6,593 bases of DNA from Acidimicrobiales bacterium (GCA_013044465.1 JABEUL010000265.1:1-6593), one strand, 5' to 3'; positions 1 through 5,622 are shown, numbered from the stretch's first letter. The notes: generated from the sequence alone by a model not told the origin. Made by a program: numbers and translations.

Positions 1-105
1 GAATTGTGGTTTCCACAAGAGGCCCAATAACCCTTCAAGGTGGGCAGAGAGCAAAGGCCCGAAACGGAGACGACGACAGACTTCCTCCGGAATAACCAAT
101 TAGCT
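1..105. other. left-edge stretch with no supportable gene
   Basis: Nothing here can be assigned. The minus strand has a short frame open from a possible TTG near 99 to the edge, but it resembles no family I know and has no convincing ribosome binding site. The stretch looks more GC-rich than the acetyltransferase gene beside it. It contains a perfect inverted repeat, TTGTGG-TTT-CCACAA, at 4-18. I see no T-tracted terminator for the acetyltransferase gene here. It could be the start of a further minus-strand gene cut by the window, or plain intergenic DNA. Confidence 0.3.
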
Positions 106-720
106 TTAATTTTTCGGTTCTCTCCACATCAAATAGAGAGTCGGTCCATTCAAAGGAAGCGATACTTCTTCGGTTACTTTGAATCCAAGGGACGAGTAAA
201 AAGGAATATTTTCAATCTTGGATGACTCCAGATAGCTTGGAATTGCCTTACTATCGCATATCTCTAAAATTGGCTTTAGCATCGAAGAGCCAACTCCCTT
301 TCCTTGAAATTGAGGATGCGTAGCCAATGTGGATAAATAATAGTGTTCAAAGTCATGAGGGTGTTTGCTATCCAAAACATTTAAAGCTCTTATTGCCCTC
401 GATGAGCCCCCTTTAAGAACTGCCAGCATTGGAGCTAGGGAAAAAAACTCACCAACAGAACCATATTTGTAATTAGGTGCTGCCCAAACCGAAGCACCAT
501 GAAAGTCATCATTTGTATAAACAATGCCCTTTCTCAAATAGTATTTAACCTGAATGGCAAAAAACTTCTCTAAAGCTCTCGCCCTAGTGGCATCATTGGG
601 GAAAAAATAGCTTGATACCGGATCATCATAAAAGGCCTTTGCAAAAGTTTTAGCAATGCCCTTTATATCTGATGGCTTAGCCAACCTCACCGTTTGATTT
701 TGAAAACTCTCATTTGACAC
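106..720 (-). CDS. GNAT family N-acetyltransferase
   Basis: Predicted acetyl-CoA dependent N-acetyltransferase of the cytoplasm; the substrate is unknown. Counting from the proposed GTG start (204 residues), the beta-1 strand TVRLAKPSD begins near residue 10. GNAT motif A (Q-x-x-G-x-G in HPQFQGKGVGSS, acetyl-CoA pyrophosphate binding) sits near 135-146. The motif B region (LESS...N..FYSSLGFKV) sits near 164-182. The open frame extends up to a GTG at 774, but that extension lies in the recA terminator stem and its T-run. A -10-like TACGAT ends 7 nt before the GTG at 720, so I prefer that start, which would make the mRNA leaderless. The gene sits downstream of recA but is probably transcribed from its own promoter. 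recX, the usual neighbour of recA, is not here. The family is secure; the function is open. Confidence 0.8.
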   Translation of the reverse strand: MSNESFQNQTVRLAKPSDIKGIAKTFAKAFYDDPVSSYFFPNDATRARALEKFFAIQVKYYLRKGIVYTNDDFHGASVWAAPNYKYGSVGEFFSLAPMLAVLKGGSSRAIRALNVLDSKHPHDFEHYYLSTLATHPQFQGKGVGSSMLKPILEICDSKAIPSYLESSKIENIPFYSSLGFKVTEEVSLPLNGPTLYLMWREPKN

Positions 721-727
721 AAAGGCA

Positions 728-756
728 ATCGTAGTGCCTAAGAATTTGGATTTCAA
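728..756 (-). promoter_or_regulatory. candidate leaderless promoter of the acetyltransferase gene
   Basis: On the minus strand a TTGAAA -35 (751-756) and a TACGAT -10 (728-733) are separated by exactly 17 nt. Seven bases separate the -10 from a GTG at 720-718, so transcription should begin at or next to the start codon. Leaderless mRNAs of this layout are common in actinobacteria. The -35 overlaps the T-run of the recA terminator. Confidence 0.5.
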
Positions 757-798
757 AAAACTAGCTCCAGTCACTTAAAATGCAAGCAACTGGAGCTA
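755..798 (-). terminator. intrinsic terminator of recA
   Basis: On the minus strand, TAGCTCCAGT (789-798) pairs perfectly over 10 bp with ACTGGAGCTA (762-771) across a 17-nt loop. One G and six Ts follow at once (755-760). It lies 59 nt past the recA stop codon. There is no T-run on the plus side, so it acts in the recA direction only. Confidence 0.82.
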
Positions 799-857
799 AA
801 TGTGCAGGAAAATCAATTAACACAAAACACTATTGGAGAATGACTTTAAGTCAATTA

Positions 858-1916
858 TCAGTCATTTATAGATATCGGCGCATCATCTTCGGGACCAAAA
901 CTAGGCACTTCCATCTGACCTCCCTGGAGGCCAGAAACTTCTAAGATCCTATTATTTATCTCAACCATCAGACTTGGATTTTCAGATAGAAACTGCTTCA
1001 CATTTTCACGTCCCTGGCCAAGCTGTTCGCCCTCGTAAGTGAACCATGCGCCGGCCTTTCTGACTATTCCTAGCTCGACACCAACATCGAGCAAAGAACC
1101 TTCTCTCGAAATACCTTTTCCGTACATGATGTCAAACTCTGCAGTTTTGAAAGGCGGAGCAACTTTGTTTTTGACAACCTTCACGCGAGTTCTACTCCCT
1201 ACCATATCGGCTCCATCTTTGATGGTGTCAATTCGACGAATATCAAGCCTCACCGAGGAGTAAAACTTGAGAGCCCTGCCACCAGGTGTAGTTTCTGGTG
1301 AGCCAAACATCACACCAATTTTTTCTCTAAGCTGGTTGATAAAGATAATTATTGTATTTGTCTTATTCAAAGTTGCTGTCAGTTTACGGAGAGCCTGGGA
1401 CATCAGGCGAGCTTGTAGGCCAATATGAGTATCCCCCATATCGCCTTCGATTTCAGCTTTTGGAGTTAAAGCGGCAACAGAGTCTACGACCACTATGTCA
1501 ATGGCTCCGGACCTAATTAGCATCTCAGCAATTTCAAGAGCTTGCTCACCTGTGTCGGGCTGGGAAATCAAAAGATCATCAATGTCGACGCCAATTGCTC
1601 GTGCATAAATTGGGTCCATTGCATGCTCGGCATCAATATAAGCGCATGTCCCACCTTGACGTTGCGCTTCTGCCACTGCATGAAGGGCAAGGGTGGACTT
1701 TCCCGAAGACTCCGGACCAAAGATCTCGACAACTCTTCCCTTAGGAAGCCCTCCTACTCCTAGAGCCAAATCTAATGCCATGGCGCCGGTCGGAATGGCT
1801 TCGACAGCCATGTGGAGGTTCTCTCCCATCCGCATGATGGAGCCCTTGCCAAACTGCTTCTCAATCTGACTCAGTGCTGCACTCAAGGCCTTCCCTTGTT
1901 CCTCATTTTTTTCCAT
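858..1916 (-). CDS. recA: recombinase RecA
   Basis: DNA-dependent ATPase that forms filaments on single-stranded DNA. It catalyses strand exchange and acts as co-protease for LexA self-cleavage in the SOS response. At 352 residues it is the normal family length. Visible features in order: Walker A GPESSGKST (67-75), catalytic-glutamate region AYIDAEHAMDP with E97, Walker B VVVDSVAAL around D145, DNA-binding loop L1 (EGDMGDTHIGLQ, about 158-168), loop L2 (INQLREKIGVMFGSPETT, about 193-210), and the MAW-type motif RKAGAWF (286-292) with an acidic tail. No intein is present, although some mycobacterial recA genes carry one. The ATG is set by a consensus ribosome binding site 8 nt upstream. Expression is very probably under LexA control through the box at 2016-2029. 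The usual recX does not follow; an acetyltransferase gene does, beyond a terminator. Confidence 0.98.
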   Translation of the reverse strand: MEKNEEQGKALSAALSQIEKQFGKGSIMRMGENLHMAVEAIPTGAMALDLALGVGGLPKGRVVEIFGPESSGKSTLALHAVAEAQRQGGTCAYIDAEHAMDPIYARAIGVDIDDLLISQPDTGEQALEIAEMLIRSGAIDIVVVDSVAALTPKAEIEGDMGDTHIGLQARLMSQALRKLTATLNKTNTIIIFINQLREKIGVMFGSPETTPGGRALKFYSSVRLDIRRIDTIKDGADMVGSRTRVKVVKNKVAPPFKTAEFDIMYGKGISREGSLLDVGVELGIVRKAGAWFTYEGEQLGQGRENVKQFLSENPSLMVEINNRILEVSGLQGGQMEVPSFGPEDDAPISIND

Positions 1917-1924
1917 TAATTTGT

Positions 1925-1930
1925 CCTCCT
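1925..1930 (-). promoter_or_regulatory. ribosome binding site of recA
   Basis: A perfect AGGAGG lies 8 nt upstream of the recA ATG on the minus strand. It fixes the start and predicts strong translation. Confidence 0.85.
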
Positions 1931-1960
1931 ATTAGCATTGAGCTGCAACCACTGCAACTG

Positions 1961-1989
1961 TTTTTAACCATACGGGTAGGGTATGTCAA
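1961..1989 (-). promoter_or_regulatory. candidate proximal recA promoter (P1)
   Basis: On the minus strand a perfect TTGACA -35 (1984-1989) is followed after 17 nt by TAAAAA (1961-1966) as a -10. This predicts transcription from about 1954 and a leader of about 38 nt containing the ribosome binding site. The SOS box lies about 26 bp upstream of this -35, so this promoter may be LexA-independent and supply basal RecA. The -10 is imperfect. Confidence 0.45.
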
Positions 1990-2015
1990 TAAAGGTAATT
2001 CACATACTCTAGCAT

Positions 2016-2029
2016 CGAACAACTGTTCG
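2016..2029 (-). promoter_or_regulatory. SOS box (LexA operator) of recA
   Basis: CGAAC-AACT-GTTCG has perfect 5-bp arms around a 4-bp spacer, matching the GAAC-N4-GTTC LexA operator of actinobacteria and Bacillus rather than the CTG-N10-CAG of gammaproteobacteria. It lies about 100 nt upstream of the recA ATG and covers the expected start of the distal promoter P2. Position, sequence and downstream gene all agree. Confidence 0.92.
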
Positions 2030-2036
2030 GTGTTGG

Positions 2037-2064
2037 ATACTACTAAAATTTTCGAGATTTACAA
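2037..2064 (-). promoter_or_regulatory. candidate distal, LexA-controlled recA promoter (P2)
   Basis: On the minus strand TTGTAA (2059-2064) and TAGTAT (2037-2042) are 16 nt apart. The predicted start near 2029-2030 falls on the edge of the SOS box, where bound LexA would block RNA polymerase. A second, weaker -10 (TAGAGT, 2006-2011) on the other side of the box is possible. Two recA promoters of which only one is LexA-dependent are known in mycobacteria; applying that here is inference. Confidence 0.45.
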
Positions 2065-2126
2065 ATATAGCTAATGTAGTGCACTTATTAATTTGGAGCA
2101 GGTTTGGAAAACTTGGAAAATATGAC

Positions 2127-2984
2127 TCAAATAGATGCTTCCCTAAGTCTTTTTGCAGCCTCCATCGGGTCAATTGGGTTGAACATCACTCCACTCCCAA
2201 GTTCTCCTGCAGCCACAAACCTAGGAATACCTTTACCTCTCCACAGTCCCACAACATGGAGATGCATGTGGGCACTTGGCCAAAGTTGGCCGTCAAATGG
2301 TGCCTGATGAATCCACATCATATAGGGCATTTGGGCATTGAAAATTCGGTCAAATCTCAAGAGTGTGGACTTTAAGATCTTGGCAAAGTCAACTACATAT
2401 TCATCTGAAAAATCTGTGATATTTCCCAGATGGTCCTTGGGGTAAACCACGACTTCAAATGGCCACGTCGGGCCATTTGGCACTTCTGAAATCCATGATG
2501 AATTGGTCTCGACTACTAACTTTTGCGCAGAGTCAGAGCACAGATAACACTTTGTCTCGCCTAGGGTCAACTCTTCCAAACAAATTGGAGGTACTTCTTC
2601 AAATGCATAAATCTGCCCATGAGGATGATCAATTGTCGCCCCCACTTCTGCTCCCCGATTTTCAAATATCAGTACATAAGAAATGCCGTCTTGGGATCCC
2701 AGTTGGGCAGTTCTATCTATCCATAGCCTTATGACTTTTTCAATTTGGTCAACCTCTAGCCCAGACATTGATTCACCGTGTTTCGGAGAGTAAAGTACCA
2801 CCTCGCATCTTCCTTCCCCAAGCGATGACCACCTGTTGGGAAAAGTCATTACCTCGTAATCTTTTGGCGCTTCGAGACCCCCAGGGCAAAAAGGACACTT
2901 TTCATTTGGCCTATTGGGGCGGTCTTGGCGCTTTGGCACTATGACAACCTCTTTCCCCGTTAGACCATCTTTTACGTGATGCAT
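2127..2984 (-). CDS. galT: galactose-1-phosphate uridylyltransferase
   Basis: Leloir-pathway enzyme that exchanges UMP between UDP-glucose and galactose-1-phosphate through a covalent uridylyl-histidine. The active site HPHGQ is at 120-124, with H122 the expected nucleophile. A zinc-site pair CPFC (30-33) aligns with C52/C55 of the E. coli enzyme. The second HIT-fold half carries AHMHLHVVG (H239, H241, H243). An additional CYLC pair lies at 146-149. At 285 residues the protein is shorter than the roughly 350 of E. coli GalT, but it begins at the family's usual LTGKEVVIVPKRQDRP block, so it looks complete. The ATG at 2984 has no convincing Shine-Dalgarno. The gene begins 34 nt after the 254-residue membrane-protein gene, so co-transcription is likely. 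No galK or galE lies in the window. Confidence 0.93.
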   Translation of the reverse strand: MHHVKDGLTGKEVVIVPKRQDRPNRPNEKCPFCPGGLEAPKDYEVMTFPNRWSSLGEGRCEVVLYSPKHGESMSGLEVDQIEKVIRLWIDRTAQLGSQDGISYVLIFENRGAEVGATIDHPHGQIYAFEEVPPICLEELTLGETKCYLCSDSAQKLVVETNSSWISEVPNGPTWPFEVVVYPKDHLGNITDFSDEYVVDFAKILKSTLLRFDRIFNAQMPYMMWIHQAPFDGQLWPSAHMHLHVVGLWRGKGIPRFVAAGELGSGVMFNPIDPMEAAKRLREASI

Positions 2985-3018
2985 TTATTTATCTTTATTA
3001 ACCTGGGTATTTACGAGT

Positions 3019-3783
3019 TCATCCAGGGCTAATAGCGTGGTGAATCTGCGGCCATAGATCTTGTTCAAGTGCAACTAATAAAATTACCCACCCGATCATG
3101 AGCCCAAGCCATGCAATAGAAAGCCCGCTTCGTCTGCTATCTGATCGCAGAATATCCTTTCTGGCAGAAAGGCCAACTAAAAAACCAATTACTGCCAGCG
3201 CATATGAGCCATACTTAAATCCATTTATTAGTGAATGGGATAGGACTTTACCCGTCTGTTTATGATTTTCAACGAAAATCAAACCCCTATCAGCAACTGC
3301 TCCAAGTGAAGCTAGGGCAGCAACTAACGCACTCATTTGCAATTTTTTCTTGGGTTTTTTACCTAACGAAGTAGTCTTGATCTCATCGGGCCTGGGCAGG
3401 CTTGCCGCCCCAACTCTAGTTGTAAGTCCCCGCACTCGTTCTTGTGACGTTGCCTTCCAGGGAGACCCTGGGGCGATAGATGGAGCTACTGACGTGTCAC
3501 TTCTTCGCTCCGATGTAGCTTGTGGTACCACTACTGGCGAGCCATCTTGACCTTCGGTTTCCCTGGCGGCTTGTTCCCAGGCATTAAATTGATTCCAGGC
3601 AATTGCCCAAGCCTCTGGAGTCAGATCAAATGAGGCAAGCAAGAACCCGGGGCTTCCGTTTCCTTCTCTAGTCCATATGCCATATGAAGAAGTTGTTTGC
3701 CCTAATACATAATTAGAACCGACCTCTATTGGCTGAGGAGTCTCACCGCCATCAGTACTGTTTCCACCTGGAGAATAAGCCAC
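3019..3783 (-). CDS. unrecognised protein with three C-terminal membrane helices
   Basis: I do not recognise this 254-residue protein. The first 22 residues are Gly/Ser/Pro-rich. A compact block follows (about 23-72: NYVLGQTTSSYGIWTREG ... FDLTPEAWAIAWNQFNAWE), aromatic-rich and domain-like. Next is a low-complexity linker rich in Ser, Thr, Pro and Gly (about 75-140) ending in a basic GKKPKKK cluster. Three predicted membrane helices come last (about 150-171, 192-208 and 219-239). There is no signal peptide, so the N-terminal part is probably cytoplasmic by the positive-inside rule. The GTG start lies 6 nt after a TAATCT -10-like box, suggesting a leaderless transcript that may also carry galT. 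No link to galactose metabolism can be read from the protein itself. Confidence 0.75.
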   Translation of the reverse strand: MAYSPGGNSTDGGETPQPIEVGSNYVLGQTTSSYGIWTREGNGSPGFLLASFDLTPEAWAIAWNQFNAWEQAARETEGQDGSPVVVPQATSERRSDTSVAPSIAPGSPWKATSQERVRGLTTRVGAASLPRPDEIKTTSLGKKPKKKLQMSALVAALASLGAVADRGLIFVENHKQTGKVLSHSLINGFKYGSYALAVIGFLVGLSARKDILRSDSRRSGLSIAWLGLMIGWVILLVALEQDLWPQIHHAISPG

Positions 3784-3789
3784 ATAACT

Positions 3790-3795
3790 AGATTA
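3790..3795 (-). promoter_or_regulatory. candidate -10 box for a leaderless transcript
   Basis: TAATCT on the minus strand ends 6 nt before the GTG at 3783, the spacing expected when transcription starts at the start codon. No Shine-Dalgarno precedes that GTG. The matching -35 (TTTAAT, 17 nt upstream) is poor, so this rests mainly on the -10 and its spacing. Confidence 0.4.
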
Positions 3796-3813
3796 GTAAG
3801 AAATTGCGAGGAA

Positions 3814-4044
3814 TTAAAGCTCTTTCTGCTTTCGTTTCTTACTTTTTCGAAAAGAAAGCAAAATCGACCCAAATAAAGTAACCGAAATAACCACCGGGAT
3901 TACCAGCCTGCTTGCCCAAATCTGGTGAGAATCAAATATCAGCCAACTGCCAAATACCGAAACTGCGACCCCAAAGGCCAACTCCGGAGAGTCTCCCCAG
4001 AAAAAATCCGCAATTGCAAGAAAGAACCTTTTAATCAAATTCAT
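3814..4044 (-). CDS. small two-helix membrane protein, companion of the COG4280-type gene
   Basis: A 76-residue protein with an amphipathic, Phe-rich N-terminus (NLIKRFFLAIADFFWGDSPE), two predicted membrane helices (about 21-38 and 46-65) and a strongly basic tail (RKSKKRKQK). Both ends should lie in the cytoplasm. Its ATG overlaps the stop of the upstream membrane-protein gene as ATGA, and GGGAG lies 8 nt before the ATG, so the two are translationally coupled and probably work together. I recall small proteins with a similar GD-x-x-x-A-x-GV opening next to related transporter genes, but cannot name a family. The function is unknown; an accessory or stabilising subunit is the simplest idea. 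Confidence 0.75.
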   Translation of the reverse strand: MNLIKRFFLAIADFFWGDSPELAFGVAVSVFGSWLIFDSHQIWASRLVIPVVISVTLFGSILLSFRKSKKRKQKEL

Positions 4045-4811
4045 TTAGTTGCTCCCGTCCCTAGCGAACCACTTAACTTGGTCTCAACCTGCGGATTAGC
4101 AGCCCTGAAATACATTGCCATGAGAAATGCGCATAGCCCGTAGAAGGCGAGAATTGCAATTACAGCACTGTCTGAACCAGGCCAAGAAAAACCAATTCCT
4201 TCTCCCGCCCAAAGCGTCCCGAAGCTTGTCACCATTAAACCGACAACCATTTTCATGGCATTTTCTGGAATTTGGGAGAGTTGCTTCTTGACAATAAGGC
4301 CGAGTGCAACTACAGCTATAACCGCTAACCCAGCCCCGAGTGAAACTGCCCCAAGATGCCTCGAAGATGCCCCCAAGGTAATTACGATAACAACTACTTC
4401 CAAACCTTCTATAAATACTCCTTTAAAAGCAGTTACAAATCCTTGCCAGTCACGACTACTACCACTTTCCTGTTTTAATCTGGCCACTTCGCGCTCGAAA
4501 ATTGCATCTTCGTCGTGCCTATCTTTCAGCCCACTTGCTCGCATCACTGCTTTTTTCAGCCAAGTCAATCCAAAAAGTAAAAGGTAGGTACCTATCACTA
4601 AATGTAAAACATTCCTCGGCACTACATGCACAATTGTCGGGCCAAATGCCAAGGTCAAAAGGGACAGAGTTACAATGGCGCTAAGTGTTCCTTCAATGGC
4701 AGACTTCCACCCCTTGGTAACCCCAGCAGCTAATACAATTGTTAGTGCCTCAATACCTTCTACTGCACATGCAATAAATGCGGCAAAAGCTAAGGTTATT
4801 ACCTGACCCAA
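4041..4811 (-). CDS. COG4280-type integral membrane protein, possible metal transporter
   Basis: A 256-residue polytopic protein with about seven predicted membrane segments (near 5-30, 40-60, 67-85, 128-148, 153-173, 186-204 and 215-235) and a charged cytoplasmic loop (about 90-125). It is built as two related halves. Each opens with a Glu-Gly-x-Glu motif inside a membrane helix: VEGIEALTIVLAAG (E18, E21) and IEGLEVVVIVITLGA (E135, E138). This recalls the RExxE motif of FTR1 iron permeases and the paired acidic motifs of UPF0016/GDT1 cation transporters, so cation transport is a reasonable but unproven guess. The TTG start is supported by AGGAGG 7 nt upstream. The 76-residue gene overlaps its end by 4 nt. 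Its first codons overlap the dead ABC-ATPase reading frame, which hints at a former operon. Confidence 0.75.
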   Translation of the reverse strand: MGQVITLAFAAFIACAVEGIEALTIVLAAGVTKGWKSAIEGTLSAIVTLSLLTLAFGPTIVHVVPRNVLHLVIGTYLLLFGLTWLKKAVMRASGLKDRHDEDAIFEREVARLKQESGSSRDWQGFVTAFKGVFIEGLEVVVIVITLGASSRHLGAVSLGAGLAVIAVVALGLIVKKQLSQIPENAMKMVVGLMVTSFGTLWAGEGIGFSWPGSDSAVIAILAFYGLCAFLMAMYFRAANPQVETKLSGSLGTGATK

Positions 4812-4818
4812 GCGAGTT

Positions 4819-4824
4819 CCTCCT
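4819..4824 (-). promoter_or_regulatory. ribosome binding site that fixes a TTG start
   Basis: AAGGAGGAA (4817-4825, core AGGAGG at 4819-4824) lies 7 nt upstream of the TTG at 4811. No ATG or GTG is equally well placed, so this site decides the start of the COG4280-type gene. The same bases encode the tail of the ABC relic in another frame. Confidence 0.8.
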
Positions 4825-4844
4825 TAACATCTTGCAACTTAGTA

Positions 4845-4850
4845 AATATA
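4845..4850 (-). promoter_or_regulatory. weak candidate -10 box inside the ABC relic
   Basis: TATATT on the minus strand would start transcription near 4838, giving a leader of about 27 nt with the AGGAGG site. The region 17 nt upstream (AGGTTC) is not a good -35. It is listed because the COG4280-type gene needs some promoter now that the gene in front of it is dead. Confidence 0.25.
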
Positions 4851-5154
4851 TGACATCCTCTGGGATTGAACCTTAGTTTTATTCTACTACCTCGCTCGAA
4901 TCTCTCATTTGAATGCAGCCCATGAAGCCGAAGCCGCCCATCTATTAAACAGTCCACTACATGGTCATAACCGCTGCCACGGTAGGCAAGTCTGCTACAA
5001 CTCCAACCATCTGTGCACTGGAGTCCACTAATTCATCATTCTCACCCTCTATTGGCACAGAATCCGCAGGAATGGCTGTCAAGGACTTGGGTTTTGGGCC
5101 TATTTCTTTAAAAGGAAGCCCAAGAAGTTCAAAGTCTCCAACTTTTACAGACCA

Positions 5155-5615
5155 TTAATCACTCAAATTGTAATGACCACTTGAGAGGTCAATACATCGG
5201 CCACTTGACATGATCAGCTCTGCAGTTGTTCCAGGTGGGACTGTTAAAGCCACGTCTAATTGGTTGTCTTTAAGCTCCCAGCTAATCTCAATTAATCCGT
5301 ATGGAGAGTTGCGAGTGGCCTTCGCCCATGTTACGCCGCCACCTGGACATGGTTCTACGCGGAAATGGCGATAGCCGGATTCTACCAATTTAAGCCCGAC
5401 CACTTATTGATGAAGGAAAGTGATGACAGCGCCTTTGCCGTAGTGATTAAGCGATGCATGCGCAACTCCATCACTGTCGACTCCACCTCATTCTTTCCAA
5501 ACAGTAGTTGCACCCTTTTAAACCATTTCAAACAAAGAGTGGGCAGAGCAAATCTTTTTGCAGCTACCTGCTTCCAAACCCAGTCAAAGTTGTAATCATA
5601 TTTGAGTTTGAATGA
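5155..5615 (-). pseudogene. relic of a GH78 family alpha-L-rhamnosidase, C-terminal part
   Basis: GH78 enzymes release terminal alpha-L-rhamnose from glycans and glycosides. Read through its stops, the minus strand gives a continuous family-like sequence: FDWVWKQVAAKRFALP, a frameshift near 5540, SLFEMV, TAA (5518-5520), KGATTVWKE, TGA (5488-5490, where the family has W), GGVDSDGVAHASLNHYGKGA then VITFLHQ, TAA (5404-5406, where Y is expected), VVGLKLVESGYRHFRVEPCP, GGGVTWAKATRNSPYG, LIEISWEL and VPPGTTAEL, ending at TAA 5155-5157. The GATTxWE and SLNHYxKGAV blocks belong to the end of the (alpha/alpha)6 barrel. The GYRHFRV ... PGGG ... SPYG ... W part is the C-terminal beta-sandwich. The catalytic part of the barrel and everything before it is missing. 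Three different nonsense codons plus a frameshift rule out recoding. A short GTG-started stretch (5403-5155) remains open but is not a gene. Confidence 0.82.
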
Positions 5616-5622
5616 CTACTAT

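Larger units (their letters stand above)
4799..5154 (-). pseudogene. relic of an ABC-transporter ATPase, C-terminal TOBE-like domain only
   Basis: No intact frame is open here, but joining two frames gives about 118 residues that read like the C-terminal regulatory part of a MalK/UgpC/PotA-type ATPase. The first frame runs SVKVGDFELLGLPF ... SLTAIPADSVPIEGE ... AQMVGVVADL. After a one-base shift near 4987 (TTGCC where TTGGCC would keep frame) it continues LAYRGSGYDHVVDCL, RLRLHGLHSNERFERGS, RIKLRFNPRGCHIF and stops at 4799. The RG-x-GYDHVV and closing F-x-P-x-G-C-H-x-F patterns match actinobacterial importer ATPases as I know them. Walker A, the LSGGQ signature and Walker B are all absent, so the protein could not hydrolyse ATP. 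There is no start codon; the frame begins straight after the stop of the rhamnosidase relic. Its own stop lies 13 nt inside the COG4280-type gene, suggesting the two were once coupled. Confidence 0.6.

Noticed and set aside
1..20. TTGTGG-TTT-CCACAA read as a DnaA box pair
   Set aside because: The best 9-mer (GTTTCCACA) differs from TTATCCACA at two positions, there is no cluster of boxes and no dnaA or dnaN nearby.
40..225. Plus-strand 61-residue open frame at the left edge
   Set aside because: Its second half is antisense to the acetyltransferase gene and it has no ribosome binding site or recognisable similarity.
841..853. Palindrome TGACTT-T-AAGTCA just past the recA stop
   Set aside because: A 1-nt loop cannot form a hairpin, no T-run follows, and no known operator fits. 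The real terminator is at 755-798.
4961..5158. Plus-strand 65-residue open frame
   Set aside because: It lies opposite the ABC relic, is Ser/Thr-rich without family features, and mirrors the third-base pattern of the minus-strand frame.
5155..5403. An 82-residue open frame from GTG 5403 as a stand-alone small gene
   Set aside because: The same frame continues upstream through a TAA into clear GH78 sequence, so this is the last open piece of a pseudogene, with no ribosome binding site at its GTG.
5155..5615. Stop-codon recoding or readthrough in the rhamnosidase relic
   Set aside because: TAA and TGA both occur, a frameshift is also present, the N-terminal catalytic part is missing, and the other genes use stops normally.
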